In this document: in pieces, positions 22,933 through 35,048 of the stretch
Layout: every line of letters begins with the position of its first letter
Position numbering within the stretch: the stretch's first letter is position 1
Origin: CAVPDG01 sp963702535
GTDB taxonomy: Bacteria > Chloroflexota > Anaerolineae > Anaerolineales > UBA4823
Direction: 5' to 3'
DNA length: 64,000 bases
Assembly (NCBI GenBank): GCA_963702535.1
Contig: CAVPDG010000007.1
Span: forward strand, 186,001-250,000
Notes under the pieces: generated by a model
What the model saw: only the letters and a program-made list of their open reading frames with translations
Database searches by the model: none
Told to the model about the DNA's origin: nothing
Program-made: the position numbers and the translations under genes

Positions 22933-24394
22933 GTGTGCACGCAAAGGTTGTCAGGGGAAGGGAGCCTGAGGTAGGATAGTAAGTAAAGAAAACTGACCTA
23001 CCGGGGCTCAAGATGAAATATAACATTGAAAAGAGAACCCGGATGGCGGAGCAAGTTGCGGAAGTTGTAAAAGAAGCGATCGAAAAGGAGGTCGGAAAAG
23101 GGACTGATCGGGGACGTGGAAATGGTGATGCCGGAAGGATTACGAGAAATTGGACAACAAGCGTTGAAATGTTATTGGAGAATGCGGATGGGGAAGCCGA
23201 AACAGAGATGGGTGTGGCTGTGGCGGTAGGTTGGAATATCAACGCCAGCGAAAAGCGATGATCTGGACGGTGTTCGGGAAAGTGATGTATATCAAAGGGT
23301 ATTATTGGGCTGCAGCTGTGGAAAGGAAGTGCGCCAGTAGACCAACGCTACGGAATAGAACCCGGCAAGGTCAGAGCCGGGTTAGCGCATCTGTAGCATT
23401 GAGTGGGATCGACAAAGCGTTTGAGGAAGGCAGAAAGTGGCTAAAGGAATATTTGCTGTTTGAGTCGCCGAGCAGAGGTACGGGCAGAAACTCAGACACT
23501 GGGAGCCCCGCAAAGACAGGCAGAAGCCGACTGAGCCGAGGAGATGCAGAACGAAGTGAGTTCGAAAACGGGAACAAAGTTTATACCTGTGCCACACATC
23601 CGGATGGATCGATGGATGCCGCCAAAGTGCGGATTGAACCCCGCGAGAACAGGAAAAAGCGCCGGAAAACCGGAAAAATGGCGGGATCGAAGGCGGGCTG
23701 CTGGTATCAGGGACGATTGACCGAACCGACAACGTTCGGTACGACAGAAGGAGAAGGTGCAACGTGAAGGAACCGTCTTGCGAGCCAAAAATAAATAAAT
23801 ATTATTGTGATATTGTGGTGCCGAAGAATTTGGCAAACTGCGGTGGGCGACTGGCTGTGCCGTCGGTGCCGACCACGCCCGCCTCCTGGTGTTTATCTGC
23901 GATGGCGCAGTCTGGATCTGGAATTTGATTGCTCATTATTATCCCAATGCATTCAATTCGTAGATTGGTATCATGCCGAAGACCGCTTGAAACGTATCGC
24001 AAAAGAAGCTTCTCCAACCCGGAGCAACGTTAGACCTGGCTGGAAAGCGTCAGAGAAGACCTATGGCAAGGTCGAGTGGAACTGGTCATCCAAGCCTGTG
24101 AGCTGCTCGAAAAATCCAAGCTGGAAAACAGCAATCATCTATTACCGTAACAACATCCAGCGTATGTACTATGTCGTATTTCGTGCACAAGGGTATCCCT
24201 AAAAAGTGGCGTGATTGAAAGTGGTTGCAAACAAATTGTTACCCAATGCTTAGATTACCTGGTGCTGAATGCATCTGGAGGGCGCTATTTTGATCGCCAA
24301 GGCCCGTTGAGCCCGGCCCAGCGGCAACTGGCAAAAGTTGGTTTCTGCTCGTTCGTGCTTACCCCTCGCTGCTTGACAACCTTTGCGTGCACAC
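22933..24394 (+). mobile_element. ISKra4-like insertion sequence, 1462 bp
   Basis: The ends are a perfect 21-bp inverted repeat: GTGTGCACGCAAAGGTTGTCA at 22933-22953 and its complement at 24374-24394. An 8-bp target duplication (one mismatch) flanks them. Between them lies a transposase on the + strand. Length, ends and transposase motifs agree with the ISKra4 group of simple insertion sequences. The near-perfect ends and target duplication suggest a fairly recent insertion. The transposase frame is broken, which could be decay or sequencing error. Confidence 0.85.
23013..24350 (+). pseudogene. ISKra4-family transposase, frame-broken
   Basis: Starts MKYNIEKRTRMAEQVAEVVK. Joining frames yields WTVFGKVMYIKGYYWC (zinc-ribbon-like N-domain), LALSGIDKAFEEGRKWLKEY, GLLYQGRLTEPTTFGTT, a DDE-type region CDGAVWIWNL followed by QIVDWYHAEDRLKRIAKEAF, and near the end SGVIESGCKQIVTQ. 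The VDWYH block and the GSGxIE-like block are typical of this transposase family. Frames change at about seven places and an in-frame TAA occurs near 24133, so as read it is inactive. Confidence 0.78.
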
Positions 24395-24402
24395 GCTCTG
24401 TG
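24395..24402. repeat. Target-site duplication, right copy
   Basis: GCTCTGTG, matching the left copy at 22925-22932 in seven of eight positions. Confidence 0.75.
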
Positions 24403-24563
24403 TATTCTTCAACTTTGTAGTTCAATCGACTTAATGAGGTCAGATCTTCTTGCCATCGCAAGAAACGCAAAAGCAGAATACACCAGGAATGCTCCCGCAA
24501 AGAACACAGCGAGAAAGCCAAGCCGCGACAGCTGGTACGAAGAGCGCGCTATACCTGACTCCT
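24403..24563 (-). pseudogene. 5' part of the IS-interrupted membrane-protein gene
   Basis: The minus strand encodes a membrane segment (LGFLAVFFAGAFLVYSAFAF) then RRSDLIKSIEL, and in an adjacent frame NYKVEEYTE right up to the insertion site. Deleting the IS and one target copy gives KVEEYTELAAIIGGVTAV in one frame, joining this piece to 22473-22932. A single shift near 24420 would make one protein with at least three membrane segments. No clear start codon is seen, so the 5' end is uncertain. Confidence 0.45.
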
Positions 24564-24758
24564 CCTGAGCCCGGTTCCTTTACATCTACCTAATTCATAT
24601 AGGATATGTTCAAGAAATCAATACCCAGGGATTCCTGATTGCATCCGCCTGCGGTTTCCTGTAAATACAATCGAGATATAACTACACTCCGCTTTGCAAA
24701 CACTGGATTTTGAATTCCGGGGCAGTGGGTCACAGCCTTCCCATCTCAAACGGAGTTG

Positions 24759-27044
24759 ATGATGTCTCGCAAATTTGGTTTTCTCATCCCCTGCGTTTCA
24801 GCCATCGCCTTCCTCCTCGTTTTCTGGCATATCGCACTCAACCGCGCCCAGGCTGCCCAGGCGTATTCATCGAATAATCTCACTGCCTGTTGAACCCGCC
24901 ACCCCTGCCTGGCAGTTTTCCTTCCTGGGTTGCCCGCCTAGCTTTCTCCCCATTGGCGACCGCTGTCGGAACTCGAGCCCCATCTGGTTTACCAACAATG
25001 AGTGTTTACCAAAGCCGAAGGGCGGCTGTATCACGCCTGGCGAGTTAACGAATAGCGGCTGGGTCCCAGAAACCATACGGGGTGGGATGGATTTTTGATC
25101 AATCCACCCGCGGGAACAGTCAGCGTTACCACCACCGCCCTCGCCTTCGACAGCCAGGGAGACCTGCACATCACTTTACCGTCCTCAATTATCCCGGCAG
25201 CAGCACCCTGGTTCTTTACACGCACACAGCATCGATTATTTCTTACGAGATAGTCATTGCGAATTTTCTGGGTGAGGAGGCCCTTCATAATGTTTCTGGG
25301 GATCAAACTCCGCAGGCTACGCCCATATCCCCTTCTACGACTCTGCCCACGAGCAGCTGCGCTATGCCTACCAAACTCCCACAGGCTGGAATGCCGGCAC
25401 GGTCATCGACAGCGGCGAGCTCATTGGTTATCGCACTGCTCGTTTACCCTGGAACCCATCTCGGATATGGCCACCTGGCGTACTATGCCAACAAAGCCGG
25501 CAGCGGCTTGCGATACGCTTACCAGGACACGGGCCGGCTGGCACAGCGAGACCGTTGAGCCGGACATCATCGGGCTTTCCCTTCTACCTCGCCCTGGATG
25601 GCAGTGGGAAATCCGCATATCAGTTACTACCATAATGACAGAAACCCGCATCCTGAAGCATGCATACCCGGAAGATGGAAAATACAGCCGGGATGGCGTG
25701 CGGGAGAAACGATCGCGGCAACCGGCGGGCTGGCTGCTGAAAGCTCACTGGCGTTCTCCCCCCGCTACACCTTCCGGGAAGCGGTCCCTGCGGGTCGCCT
25801 ATGGAGATACCCTTGCCGATCGCCTGGTGCTTGCCTGCCGCAATCCCAGCGGGGTTTGGATATCCCAGGCGCTGGCAAATGAAGCCAGCCGGGCGCCTGT
25901 GCTGCTCTTCACGGCTGGACGGAGGTATGCAGCTTGCGCACTTCTCCACGGACGATGACGGCTGGCTGCGCTACACATCGGCGCACCCCCGGCTTGCAAA
26001 GCGAGCGGGTGCTGCAATCCATCCGGCTGGATAGCCCGGTGCTGGTGGAAACGGATTGGGAAGGTCAGGGACGCCTATGTGCTCTATCACCAAACTGAGC
26101 CCACCCGCGCGCTGCACCTGGCGATCCGCAGCGACGACGGAGGGCAGGCTGCCCCTGCCATACCCAATCTGGGTACGTGTGAGGGGATGGCGCTGGGCAG
26201 CCCGGGCTACCCGTACCTGTCTTGTGTCTCGCTGGGTAAATCCCTGGTCTACGCCTTCTTGGGCCTCCGGCTGGCAGACCCAGACTGTGGCCCACCTGGC
26301 GTCGTTTGCGGCGTATGCCTCCATCGCCGTCGATGCCGGCGACCACACCCATCTCAGCTATATGGACAATATTGAGGGTCACCTGATGTACGGCAGCAAT
26401 CCCTGGGCAGCATGGTCACCGAGACCGTGAATGCGGCTTTCAATGGATACGGCAGCTCCCTGGCGCTCAATTCTGCCGGGCGCCCGTATATCGGCTACAT
26501 CAATCCCCTGGGGGGTGCGGAGATCACCTACAAGGATGTTGACAGCTGGCAGGTGATCGTCCCCTTCCCCTCACGGTCGGCAATTCGCCAGCCCCTGGCT
26601 GACAGCGGATTTCCCTCCCTGGCGCTGAACTCAATGGACCGCATCCACCTGGTTTACCTGGATTACAGCACAACCTGCCGCCTGCGCTATGTCTTCCAGA
26701 CGGCGCAGGGCTGGCGCACGGAGGTTATCGACCAGGACCCGCTGGGTTGCGCCGGCGTCCAGCCCACCCTGGCGCTGGATTATGAAGGAAACCCGCAGGT
26801 TGCCTATCACACGGAATACGAAAAGACGAGCCACCTGAAGTTTGCCTTCAAAGACCCTGGGCTGGCGCCTGCGGACCCGTCGAGATCCACGCCGGCGAGT
26901 ACAACGACGCGCTGGCGATCGGACCCGGGGGGAAAGCCTGGATCGCCTACCTGGATTGGGCTCACCACGATGTGAAGCTGGCCGCACACGCCCCGGCTGG
27001 AGAGCTACCTGCGCCTGCCGCTGGTGCTGAAGGTGCCGCAATGA
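24759..27044 (+). CDS. Secreted propeller-like repeat protein with LPL tail, frameshifted
   Basis: Two adjacent ATGs (24759, 24762) follow CGGAG. MSRKFGFLIPCVSAIAFLL is a signal peptide. The body, read across at least eight frame changes, consists of repeats of the type SLALNSAGRPYIGYI or DSQGDLHITFLN followed by L(K/R)YA(Y/F)xD, each about 45-60 residues, as in sialidase-like or YncE-like propellers. It ends SYLRLPLVLKVPQ, a variant of the shared C-terminal tail. About 760 residues if corrected. Probably an extracellular surface protein with an unknown ligand. Confidence 0.68.
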
Positions 27045-27097
27045 GGCGCTATGCTAGAGACCAATCTGTGTAATCTGTGGATGGTCAACAAAAAGGG

Positions 27098-27222
27098 CGA
27101 GGCTCCCAGGAACGGGTCGCCCTCCCCTGCATTATGTTCTTCTCCGCGGGCTCTGTGGCTCTGCGGTTAATGAATCCATTGCTCACGCAGAGGCTCCCAG
27201 GAACAGGTCGCCTCGCCCCTAC
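27098..27222. repeat. Direct repeat pair AGGCTCCCAGGAAC(G/A)GGTCGCC
   Basis: Two copies at about 27100-27128 and 27189-27220, each followed by CCCCT. They are embedded in low-complexity CTCTGCGG / TTTGCGC tracts that recur between genes elsewhere. No gene is seen in 27045-27259. Confidence 0.6.
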
Positions 27223-27259
27223 ACAATGATCTTCTTTGCGCTCTTTGCGCCTTTGCGGT

Positions 27260-28865
27260 TCAATCTTTCATTCCCCGCAATTCGCCCATGAGATCCCGCT
27301 GCGCGTTGATATCGATCACCTGGCGGATCAGGCGGTGCGAGGTGAAATAGGTGCGGTCGGGCAGCAGCGGCAAATCCGTCCCACAGAACGCTGTTCAGGA
27401 CGAGGCGGAAGCTGTTCACCGGCGAGATGGACGGGTAGAGCGCCGCCTTCCGCCGCGGGCAGGTAGTAGGCGTTGAGGATCGCCGAGCGCTCCACAGGCA
27501 GGAGGCGGCGGGGGAGTCCCAATCCAGGCGGCTGCCGGCGCCGTGGTCGCCCTGGAGGATGATCACGGGCGGGGTCTGCGAGCTCGCGGAGCTCAGCGGA
27601 TGGCGTCGATCGCACCTTCCAGCTTGCGGTTGGCGAATTGCACCTGCCCGGCGTAGCCGCGGCGGTACTCGTCCAGCGCGCCGCCGTAATCGTCGCCGTC
27701 GCCCATCGGGTACCGCACGCGGCGGGTCGAGTGCTGTCGCCTGGGCGTCGAAGACGAAAGGCGGGTGCGGCGTGCACCAGGTGGGCAAAGACCAGCTTGG
27801 GTACCCGGGATTTGCAGGGGCGTTGCGCAACTGGCTGAAACCGTCCAGAACCCTCCGGCGGTGGGCGGGGTAGGAGGAGGCGGGCGGATTAGAGATTTAC
27901 CGCGGCTGCCAGGAGGCTGTAGGGGGTATCCGCGAGCAGCAGCCCCTCGAACTCGTTGAGCAGCCCACTGCCCGACAGGCGCAGGTCTGCGGGGATCTGG
28001 TCGGTGTAGTAAAAGCCGCTGTTCAGCACGGCGATGCGGTAGCCGCATTGCTTGAGCAGGCGTACCAGGCGGTTGTTGTTGGTGCGCTCCAGGAAGTACT
28101 GCCCGTCCTGGATGTCGCCGGTGGGGACGGGAATGTAGTCGAAGTTGAGCGATGAGGGGAAGGAGAAGATAGTTTGCGTGTAGTTGGTGTGGCTCTCCTC
28201 CACCACGTCGAAGCCCTTGAGGCGCAGGGCATCCAGGAAGGAGGTGTTATCCACCCCGTATAGCTCCTGCAGCACATCCTGGCGGGTGTAGGCGTCCAGA
28301 ATGATGTAGTCGATGTCGGGTGTTGGAGGAGGCGATCCAGAGGGATCTTGGGCTCGCCAGGCTCACCGGCACACGTCGAGACGGGGGATGCGGCTGCTGG
28401 GCGGGCGCTCGAGCCGGTGTGGCGCACGATCTGGTAAACGGGCACGAGCAAGCGCGGCGAGGAAGACGATGTTGAGAGAAGGGCGCCATCCAGGAGCGCC
28501 CGCCGAGCCTGATCCAGACCGGCTTGAGGGCGAGGATAAGCATGAGCAGCGCCCAGCCAGCCAGGAAGAGCAGGACACGCTGGGGTCATCCAATATTGCC
28601 AGCTTATCCTGCGCCAGGCGCAGCAGGTGGGCGAAGCCGAAGAAGAAGACGGCGAGCAGGAAGACCAGGTAGGCGGCGTACCTGCCGTCGCGGAAGATGA
28701 GATAGAAGAGCAGCAGCAACACCGCCGCCGTACCAGCAGATCAGTAGCGGGCGCAGCCCCAGGGTGGGCGGGATCTCACCCAGGTTGCTTGCCAGGGGCG
28801 CCAGGACGTGGCGTGAACAGATGAAGAAGAAAAGGGTATAGGCCGAGCGAATTGAATGCTTTCAT
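27260..28865 (-). CDS. Membrane-anchored sulfatase-like protein
   Basis: Starts MKAFNSLGLYPFL at 28865. The N-terminal third has about five membrane segments including LASNLGEIPPTLGLRPLLI, typical of a Chloroflexi membrane-sulfatase N-domain. The catalytic fold follows: DIDYIILDAYTRQDVL (metal-binding Asp), VDNTSFLDALRLKGFDVVEE, FPSSLNFDYIP and VIILQGDHGAGSRLD (metal-binding Asp-His). It ends GELRGMKD at 27260. At least six frame changes occur. It is likely a phospho- or sulfo-transferase or hydrolase acting on envelope polymers. The formylglycine Cys motif is not visible, so phosphotransferase-like chemistry is possible. Confidence 0.7.
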
Positions 28866-28889
28866 CGACTGCACGCCGGGGTCGATCAC

Positions 28890-30341
28890 GTAGCTCGCCG
28901 GCCAGCACCGCACGGTGAAAAATAGCAGGCCCGCCAGGCTGATCAATGAAAGGGCTGCACCAGCCATGATCAAGTCCGATGTAAACCGGATCAGGATGAT
29001 TCTGGCAACTGTCCATGTGCCTGCGTCAAAATCAACTTTCTTGAAGCTCAAAGCGGTTCGAGCTACTCGCCAGGTACGGTAGTTTTGCCACAAATCGTTC
29101 AGGCCAATGGCGATGGCAGTGCCAGTGATCAAATAAATCGATGTGGCCCCTACTTGCTCACCTGTTTTAGCCAGTCATTGAAGTGGATAGCGGCGAAAAT
29201 GAGAATGAACACAAATGGCACGCTGATGATTCTGGGTTGTCTGACACGTTTCCGCGTCGAGCAATGGGATAGGTGCCAGGCGTAGAAGCTTATAGATTTC
29301 GCCGATAGAAATCATTATTAAGCCCAAGATCGGTAACGCAAGGCTCGGGTAATCGGAATGCCCGAGCCTCGGGCTAAAGCCAGCGCCAGCACGCCAAAAT
29401 AGACAAAAGGATTGCCCCCACCAGCCCAACATAAAAGCTGAGCTCCACGATGGCCAAGGAGGAGGCTTCTATTACCAGTGCCGAGAATTTTTCACCGGTG
29501 GGATAAATGGTGATCAGAAGCCTTACCTTAGGTCAACAAGTGTGGGATAACCGGTGGAGAGAATGCGTTGTCGAACGCACGTCAGGAACTTGCCGCAGGG
29601 CAGAATGCGCACCAGGCTGAGCAGCACGGCAAATAATGCTCCCCCGGCAGCGGTCAGGAAGTACCCCCGTTTTGCCACTGCCAGCAGAGCCAGGAAGATC
29701 AACAACCATACAAATTGGTGAAACGACACCTGGTGAAAGATAGCAAATAGCAGAAGGGAGGTTTTGGCAATCCATGTCCACCTTCGTTCCCCTTCCACTA
29801 ACTGGAAAACCAGGATGGCGAACCAGGGGAAGAGGAAGTACCCTCCCAGCTTCAAATGGCCAATGGCGAGATGTGCCGGGCTGTGCCCGTTAAGGAAGAA
29901 TTTGAAGAGTATGAAAAGGATTATGAAGGGAACCAGCGAGAGCGAAAACTTGCGCCTGAGCCAGAGTAATCCGGCATATCCCAGGCTATATAACAGGAGG
30001 ATATGTGCTACGACAAACGCCCCGAGAGTTATGAAATGCAGCAAAATAATCTGGGGAGAGAAGATCTGGTCTGCAATGGCCAGGGAGCGATCAGAATTGA
30101 CGCTTAAGGGGATGTATCGAAGGGTCTGGGTCGGATGTGTGCAGTGGCAACAAACCCCGGTCAAGAGCGTCTTTCATGAATGCCAGCAGCGGGGCGGTAA
30201 CACGGCTCCAATCGTGAAAGTTCATGGGGAACCGTCCCAAGAAAAGAAATAACACCAAAGGATTGCACCTACGATGTATAAAGTCACCAACCAGACGAGG
30301 GTTATCCAGCGAGTTCGGTCGGAGGAGATAGATGTGGGCAT
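28890..30341 (-). CDS. Polytopic membrane protein upstream of the sulfatase
   Basis: Joined frames start MPTSISSDRTRWITLVWLV and contain FPMNFHDWSRVTAPLLAF, then about nine membrane segments (IILLHFITLGAFVVAHILLL, LSLVPFIILFILF, FAIFHQVSFHQFVWLL, LPILGLIMISIGEIYKLL, ISVPFVFILIFAAIHFNDW and others). The early periplasmic loop and layout resemble YfhO-type or glycosyltransferase-C membrane proteins, but I cannot name a family with confidence. Frames change at least five times and the 3' end is unclear. A stop at 29150 may end it, or one shift may carry it on to about 28890. It is probably co-transcribed with the sulfatase. Confidence 0.5.
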
Positions 30342-30446
30342 TTATTCCAAGATCCTCAGGACGGTTCAAACAGTGTATTAGAACCAGCGTAATTGTATCA
30401 GGACTTAGAAGCTTGTAGATATTTGCGTAATTCACCCGACCTTCCC

Positions 30447-30650
30447 CTAATTTGAATTCGATTCGCCTAGCGTCGCCTGCACCTGCATCTGCTGCCCGTT
30501 GCGCACCGAACGCCACTGTGATCGTATCGCCCGGCTGGTGCTGGTACAGGGCGTTGATGTAAGCGATGACTCTGGTCCAGGGTCAGTCTCCCCGATCTTC
30601 GTGATGATGTCGTCGCGCAGGATGCCCGCCGCTTCCGTTCAGCGCTGCAA
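30447..30650 (-). pseudogene. C-terminal PDZ fragment of an HtrA/DegP-like protease
   Basis: Joined frames read AGILRDDIITKIGETALDQS, then INALYQHQPGDTITVAFVRNGQQ and end QATLGESNSN at 30447. This is the last PDZ domain of HtrA-type serine proteases. The protease domain is absent and the upstream side runs into a hairpin at 30656-30710, so it is a 3' remnant. HtrA genes often follow two-component genes, which fits the neighbouring kinase and may mean a deletion or an assembly join. Confidence 0.6.
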
Positions 30651-32098
30651 TAAGAAACCGAAAAAGGGATGCGTTGCGGGCGCAGCCCGCGACGCATCTG
30701 CCTTTTCGGTATAACCGGTTTTCAGGCCGATGGTGAAGGTGCTGCCTTGCACGGGGGCGCTCTCGGCACCGATCGTGCCGCCGTGCGCTTCGACGATCGA
30801 GCGGGCGATCGCCAGCCCCAACCCCGATTTGCCGTTCTGCTGGCGCGCTTTATCGCCGCGGTAGAAGCGGTTGAAGATGTGCGGCAGGTCTTCGGCGGCG
30901 ATGCCGCTGCCGTTGTCGCGCACCTGGAACTCCACGTTCCCGCCTGCGCAGGCGGAGAGGACGATTTCGCCGCCCTGCGGGGTGTAGCGGAGGGCGTTCA
31001 GGATCAGGTTATCGAGCACCTGCGCCATGCGCTCCGGGTCCACCGACACGGCTGGCAACGGCCCGTCCGGCCTCGATGCGCAGGGTGATGCCCTTCTGCT
31101 CCGCCGCGACCGCGTGGCGAGCGACCGCCTGCTCGAGCAGCCAGCGCGGCCTGGCAGGGCAGCCGGTTGAGCGTGCAGCTCGCCGGCGTCGGCCAGCGAG
31201 AGCGGGCGCAGGTCTTCCACCAGGCGGCTGAGATGGCGGCGTCTCCTGGTGCAGGATGGTGTAGGCCTCGGCGTGCCGGGCAGCTTGCCATCGCTGAGCG
31301 CTTCGGCGTAGCCGGCGATCACGCTCAAAGCGGCGAGCGCAGGTCGTGGGCGATGTCGGCGGTCATCTGGCGGCGCGCCTGGGTGGCGCTGGCCAGGTCG
31401 CGGCTCATCTGGTTGAACGATGTCAGCCAGCTCGCCCAGCTCGTCCCTCGAGCGCACCTTCACCTGCTTGCCCAGCTTGCCCCGGGCGATCTCCACCGTG
31501 GCTTCGGTCAGCTCGCGCAGCGAGCGGGTCAGGCTGAAAGCCAGCAAGCCGCCCAGCGCCAGCGCCAGCAGCACCGCCACCAGCGCGCTGACAAGCGCGG
31601 CGCTGGTTGACTGTTTTCAGGAACTACGCCTCCGGCGAGTTGGCGATCCACTCGCGCGGGGCTGGGCGGGCAGCAGCCAGCCGACGGTTTGCCCATCCAC
31701 CGGCAGCGCACGGCGCCTTCATCTCGCGCCCGGAGACGGCTTGCCCGACCTGTTCCGGCTGCGGCCGTCGAAAACGACACCTGCGTCGGCGTCCAACCAG
31801 GGTGAAGCGCACCCAGTCGCGGCGCGAATTCGCCCGGCTCTCGGGCGGCGATGGCTGGCGCATCCGACCTGGTGAAGCAGCGCTATCGGCCACACCCTCC
31901 CAGCCGCCATTGGCCTGGTAATAGCGGACCAGGTTGTTGACCAGGGCTCTGCTGCTCGCGATCCAGGATGAAGTGGTCGAAGGCCGGCGGGTGCGCTGGC
32001 GGACGATGACCGCCACCAGCACGGCGCCGGTCAGGCCGACCAGCAGGAAGGCCAGGGTGAGCTTGAGAGCTCAGCGAGCGCATGGATCTGTCATCCAT
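30639..32098 (-). CDS. Sensor histidine kinase of a BaeS/PhoR-like two-component system
   Basis: Starts 3 bases after the regulator's stop. N-terminal anchor (LTLAFLLVGLTGAVLVAVIV), a short extracytoplasmic loop (VNNLVRYYQANGGWEGV), second membrane segment, HAMP (SLRELTEATVEIARGKLG), HisKA box (DIAHDLRSPLSVIAGYAEAL, phospho-His), N-box (LDNLILNALRYTPQGGEI), G1 (VRDNGSGIAAEDLPHIFNRF) and G2 (SGLGLAIARSIVEAHGG). Several indels scramble the HisKA helices and loop. The raw stop at 30639 lies beyond the hairpin. The natural end is probably near 30710 after FTIGLKTGYT. Signal unknown. Confidence 0.82.
30656..30710. terminator. Long imperfect hairpin after the kinase gene
   Basis: Inverted repeat with arms ACCGAAAAAGGGATGCGTTGCGGGC and CCCGCGACGCATCTGCCTTTTCGGT around GCAG. 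It can act as a terminator for the minus-strand kinase and also resembles the REP-like palindromes. Confidence 0.55.
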
Positions 32099-32101
32099 GC
32101 C

Positions 32102-32792
<691 letters not shown>

Positions 32793-32884
32793 CAGATGTC
32801 TCGTTGAATGGTCGAAAATGGGCTTGACGAGCGCATTTCGAATTTTCGGATTTCTCACTGCTATTATAACCAGCGGAACGCGAT

Positions 32885-32935
32885 TGTAGGGGCGCACCCC
32901 CCCAGAGTACCGTGAACCTAGCGGGCGCCCCTACA
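32885..32935. repeat. REP-like palindrome TGTAGGGGCGC
   Basis: Arms TGTAGGGGCGC (32885-32895) and GCGCCCCTACA (32925-32935) with a 29-base loop, between the regulator and the next minus-strand gene. Confidence 0.6.
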
Positions 32936-33734
32936 TCATCCGCCTTGCCAGAGCCCGCCGTCCGATGGGTCAGCCGGGGGCTGCTGGAGCGGGAAACCGT
33001 CCATGCCGCCGTGCCTGCCGCGCCCGCCCATCTCGGGAGCGAAGCCGCCCATGCCGTCGACCAGCCGCGGTCTGGGCTTTCTCGAGGATCAGGTCAGCCT
33101 GCGCCTGGGTGATCACGCCCGAGCTGACGGCTGCCTTCACCGCCGACTCGAAGGCGGACTGCATGGATCGCGGAAGGTCTCGTCTGTCTGCCAGGGCGCG
33201 GCGTCCCTTCATCAGGTCGGCCTGCTCCTGGGTCAGCTTGCCATCCGTCACAGCCTGGTCGATGCGTGCGTTGAAAGCCTGCGTGCGGGCTTCCTGCAGC
33301 TTTTCAGTGGTGATGCCCAGGGCGTCCGCCAGCAGGGCGTCGTAGTCGATGCCGTTCTGGCTCAGCCAGCCGTTCCAGCGCCCGGCAAAGGGGAAAGCGT
33401 TCTCCCTTTGCTTGAGCGCATCGGCTTGCGCCTGGGTGATCAGACCCTCTGCGAGAGCCTGGTCGATCGCCGCCGTGAAAGCTTCCTGCTGGGCGGCTGC
33501 CAGCTCATCGACGCTGATGCCCAGGGCGTTGGCGAGGTCTTCCTGCGTGCTTCCGTCGCCCACGCCGCGGTCGGGCATTTGCAACGCCAGGCGGTTCTCC
33601 GGCGCTGCCTGTACGGGGGCGGCGAGGCGGGTGCTGCCGTAGGCAAACGCCCCGAACAACGCCGCCGCCCCGAGGGTCGCGATGATCCCGATCGTGAGTA
33701 GTTTATTTCGATTTATTTTTTCTCCTTTGCTCAA
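32936..33734 (-). CDS. Exported DUF2680-like helical repeat protein
   Basis: About 266 residues. The N-terminus (KINRNKLLTIGIIATLGAAALFG) is a signal peptide or anchor. The body has three repeats of the form ALGIS-x-(E/D)(E/K)L-xx-A followed by IDQA(L/V)-x-(E/D)GxxTQxQAD, the DUF2680-like pattern of small helical units found in exported proteins of Gram-positives and Chloroflexi. A shift near 33075 replaces a Gly/Met-rich end (VDGMGGFAPEMGGRGRHGG) that stops at 32936. A fragment of this 3' part is duplicated at 37205-37322. It lies next to a two-component system that may control it. Confidence 0.65.
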
Positions 33735-33883
33735 TTCCGGACCTGCGCCAGACTGGGCAGGTGATCTTTATTCGATCCCGGCCGGATCTATGCTAAGGAT
33801 AGCAAAGCAATATTCAGAAATTGTGAAGAAGTGATTGGTAAAAGATTTAGATTTGCAGTAAGCGCAGAAGCTCTGCGCAGCGA

Positions 33884-33928
<45 letters not shown>

Positions 33929-33929
33929 C

Positions 33930-34914
33930 GCAGCCACGATTCGGAGGGGAAGAAGGTGTAGTTCAAGAAGCGCCCGAAGCGGTAGGCGCGCGAGCGCTGG
34001 AGGGCGTTGTTAGGCCAGCGCTGCATCTGTTCGCGAGTCACATTGGGAGGCTGCGAGGGCTGCAGCCTGGCAACCTGGAGCAGCTCCACGGAGAGGGGGG
34101 TGAGAAAATGGAACACTCGAGGGCAGCGAGCACGTGCGGGTAGCGGCGCTGCATACTAGCCAATCAATCTCATGTACGTAGCGCTCAGCGATGCTGACGA
34201 TATGAGCCACGCTGACCAGTCGCACTTGTTAGTAGAGCATGTGAGTGTAGGTGTGGAAGAGCATGTCTTAGAGGGACAAGGTGGCGACAGGCAAGCGATG
34301 CATTGCGATGGGTCGGGCTAAGTCCAGCAGCGCCTGTGTATGCACACGGCGCGGCGAGCGCAGGTCGAAGAGGCTGTAGTGGACATCGATGGTGATAGGA
34401 ACACCGTCGATGCGCCGCTCGGCTTCAGGCAGGTGCTTGGGATAATAGTCGATGCGTTCAGGCAGTAGGGCGCGGTAGCGCAGGCGGGAAAGTAGCGCCT
34501 GGATGCGGGAAGCGTCGGCGCGGCTGGCGAGCAGGTCGATATCGCGATGGGACGCAAGGCAGCCTGAGGGTATGCCAGGATGGCAGCCGCGGCGCCTTTC
34601 AGCAGCACGGGGTGCAGCGCTTCGCCGGCGCACACGGAAGAGCACTTCCGCGAGCGCCTCCTGCCGGATAGCGGGCGGCGTGGGTATGCCGTAGGGCTAA
34701 GCCTTGGAACAGAAGACAGGAGGCAGGGGGCATTTCGAGGCGGCTGCCTGGGCGTGGCGGTAGAAGAGCGGTGAGATGCGCTGGGTCTCGGCGTAGCCAG
34801 CCAGCTCATCCCATTTCTGAAACCGCTGAAATCGCAACGCAGCCTGGCGTAGTGTTCCGGGCAGGAATCTGCCCGCGCCGCTGTGCTGAGGAGCTGAAAG
34901 AGCCTGGCTGACAT
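33930..34914 (-). CDS. Nucleotidyltransferase-fold protein (NTP_transf_5-like), 3' uncertain
   Basis: Starts MSARLFQLLSTAARADSC at 34914. Corrected frames read LHPVLLKGAAAAILAYPQA, then RDIDLLASRADASRIQALL (the Asp-x-Asp metal site), YYPKHLPEAERRIDGV, ITIDVHYSLF and DMLFHTYTHMLY, matching the uncharacterised nucleotidyltransferase family PF14907 (named from memory). Members often sit beside PqqD and HprK-like genes in peptide-modification loci, as here. Four or more indels occur, and the frame ends in the poly-G run, so the true C-terminus is not known. Confidence 0.7.
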
Positions 34915-34936
34915 GATCCCACCAACTTCACAAAGA

Positions 34937-34966
34937 AGCAGGGGCGACACACGCGTCGCCCCTGCT
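34937..34966. repeat. REP-like palindrome AGCAGGGGCGAC
   Basis: Perfect 12-bp arms (34937-34948, 34955-34966) with a six-base loop, between the nucleotidyltransferase and the Tat-exported protein genes. Confidence 0.6.
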
Positions 34967-35048
34967 GGTAAAGGGCATGATCTGAAGAGCCATTCAAATG
35001 TGACTCGAAAACACCTAGGCAACACGATGAACACAGGCGCTCAGGGTG

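Noticed and set aside
22938..22940. GTG at 22938-22940 as the natural start of the minus-strand membrane protein
   Set aside because: The codon lies inside the inverted end of the insertion sequence, so it is created by the insertion and not the original start.
30447..30650. Complete HtrA protease gene
   Set aside because: Only a PDZ domain end is present. No serine-protease motif (GNSGGP) occurs nearby.
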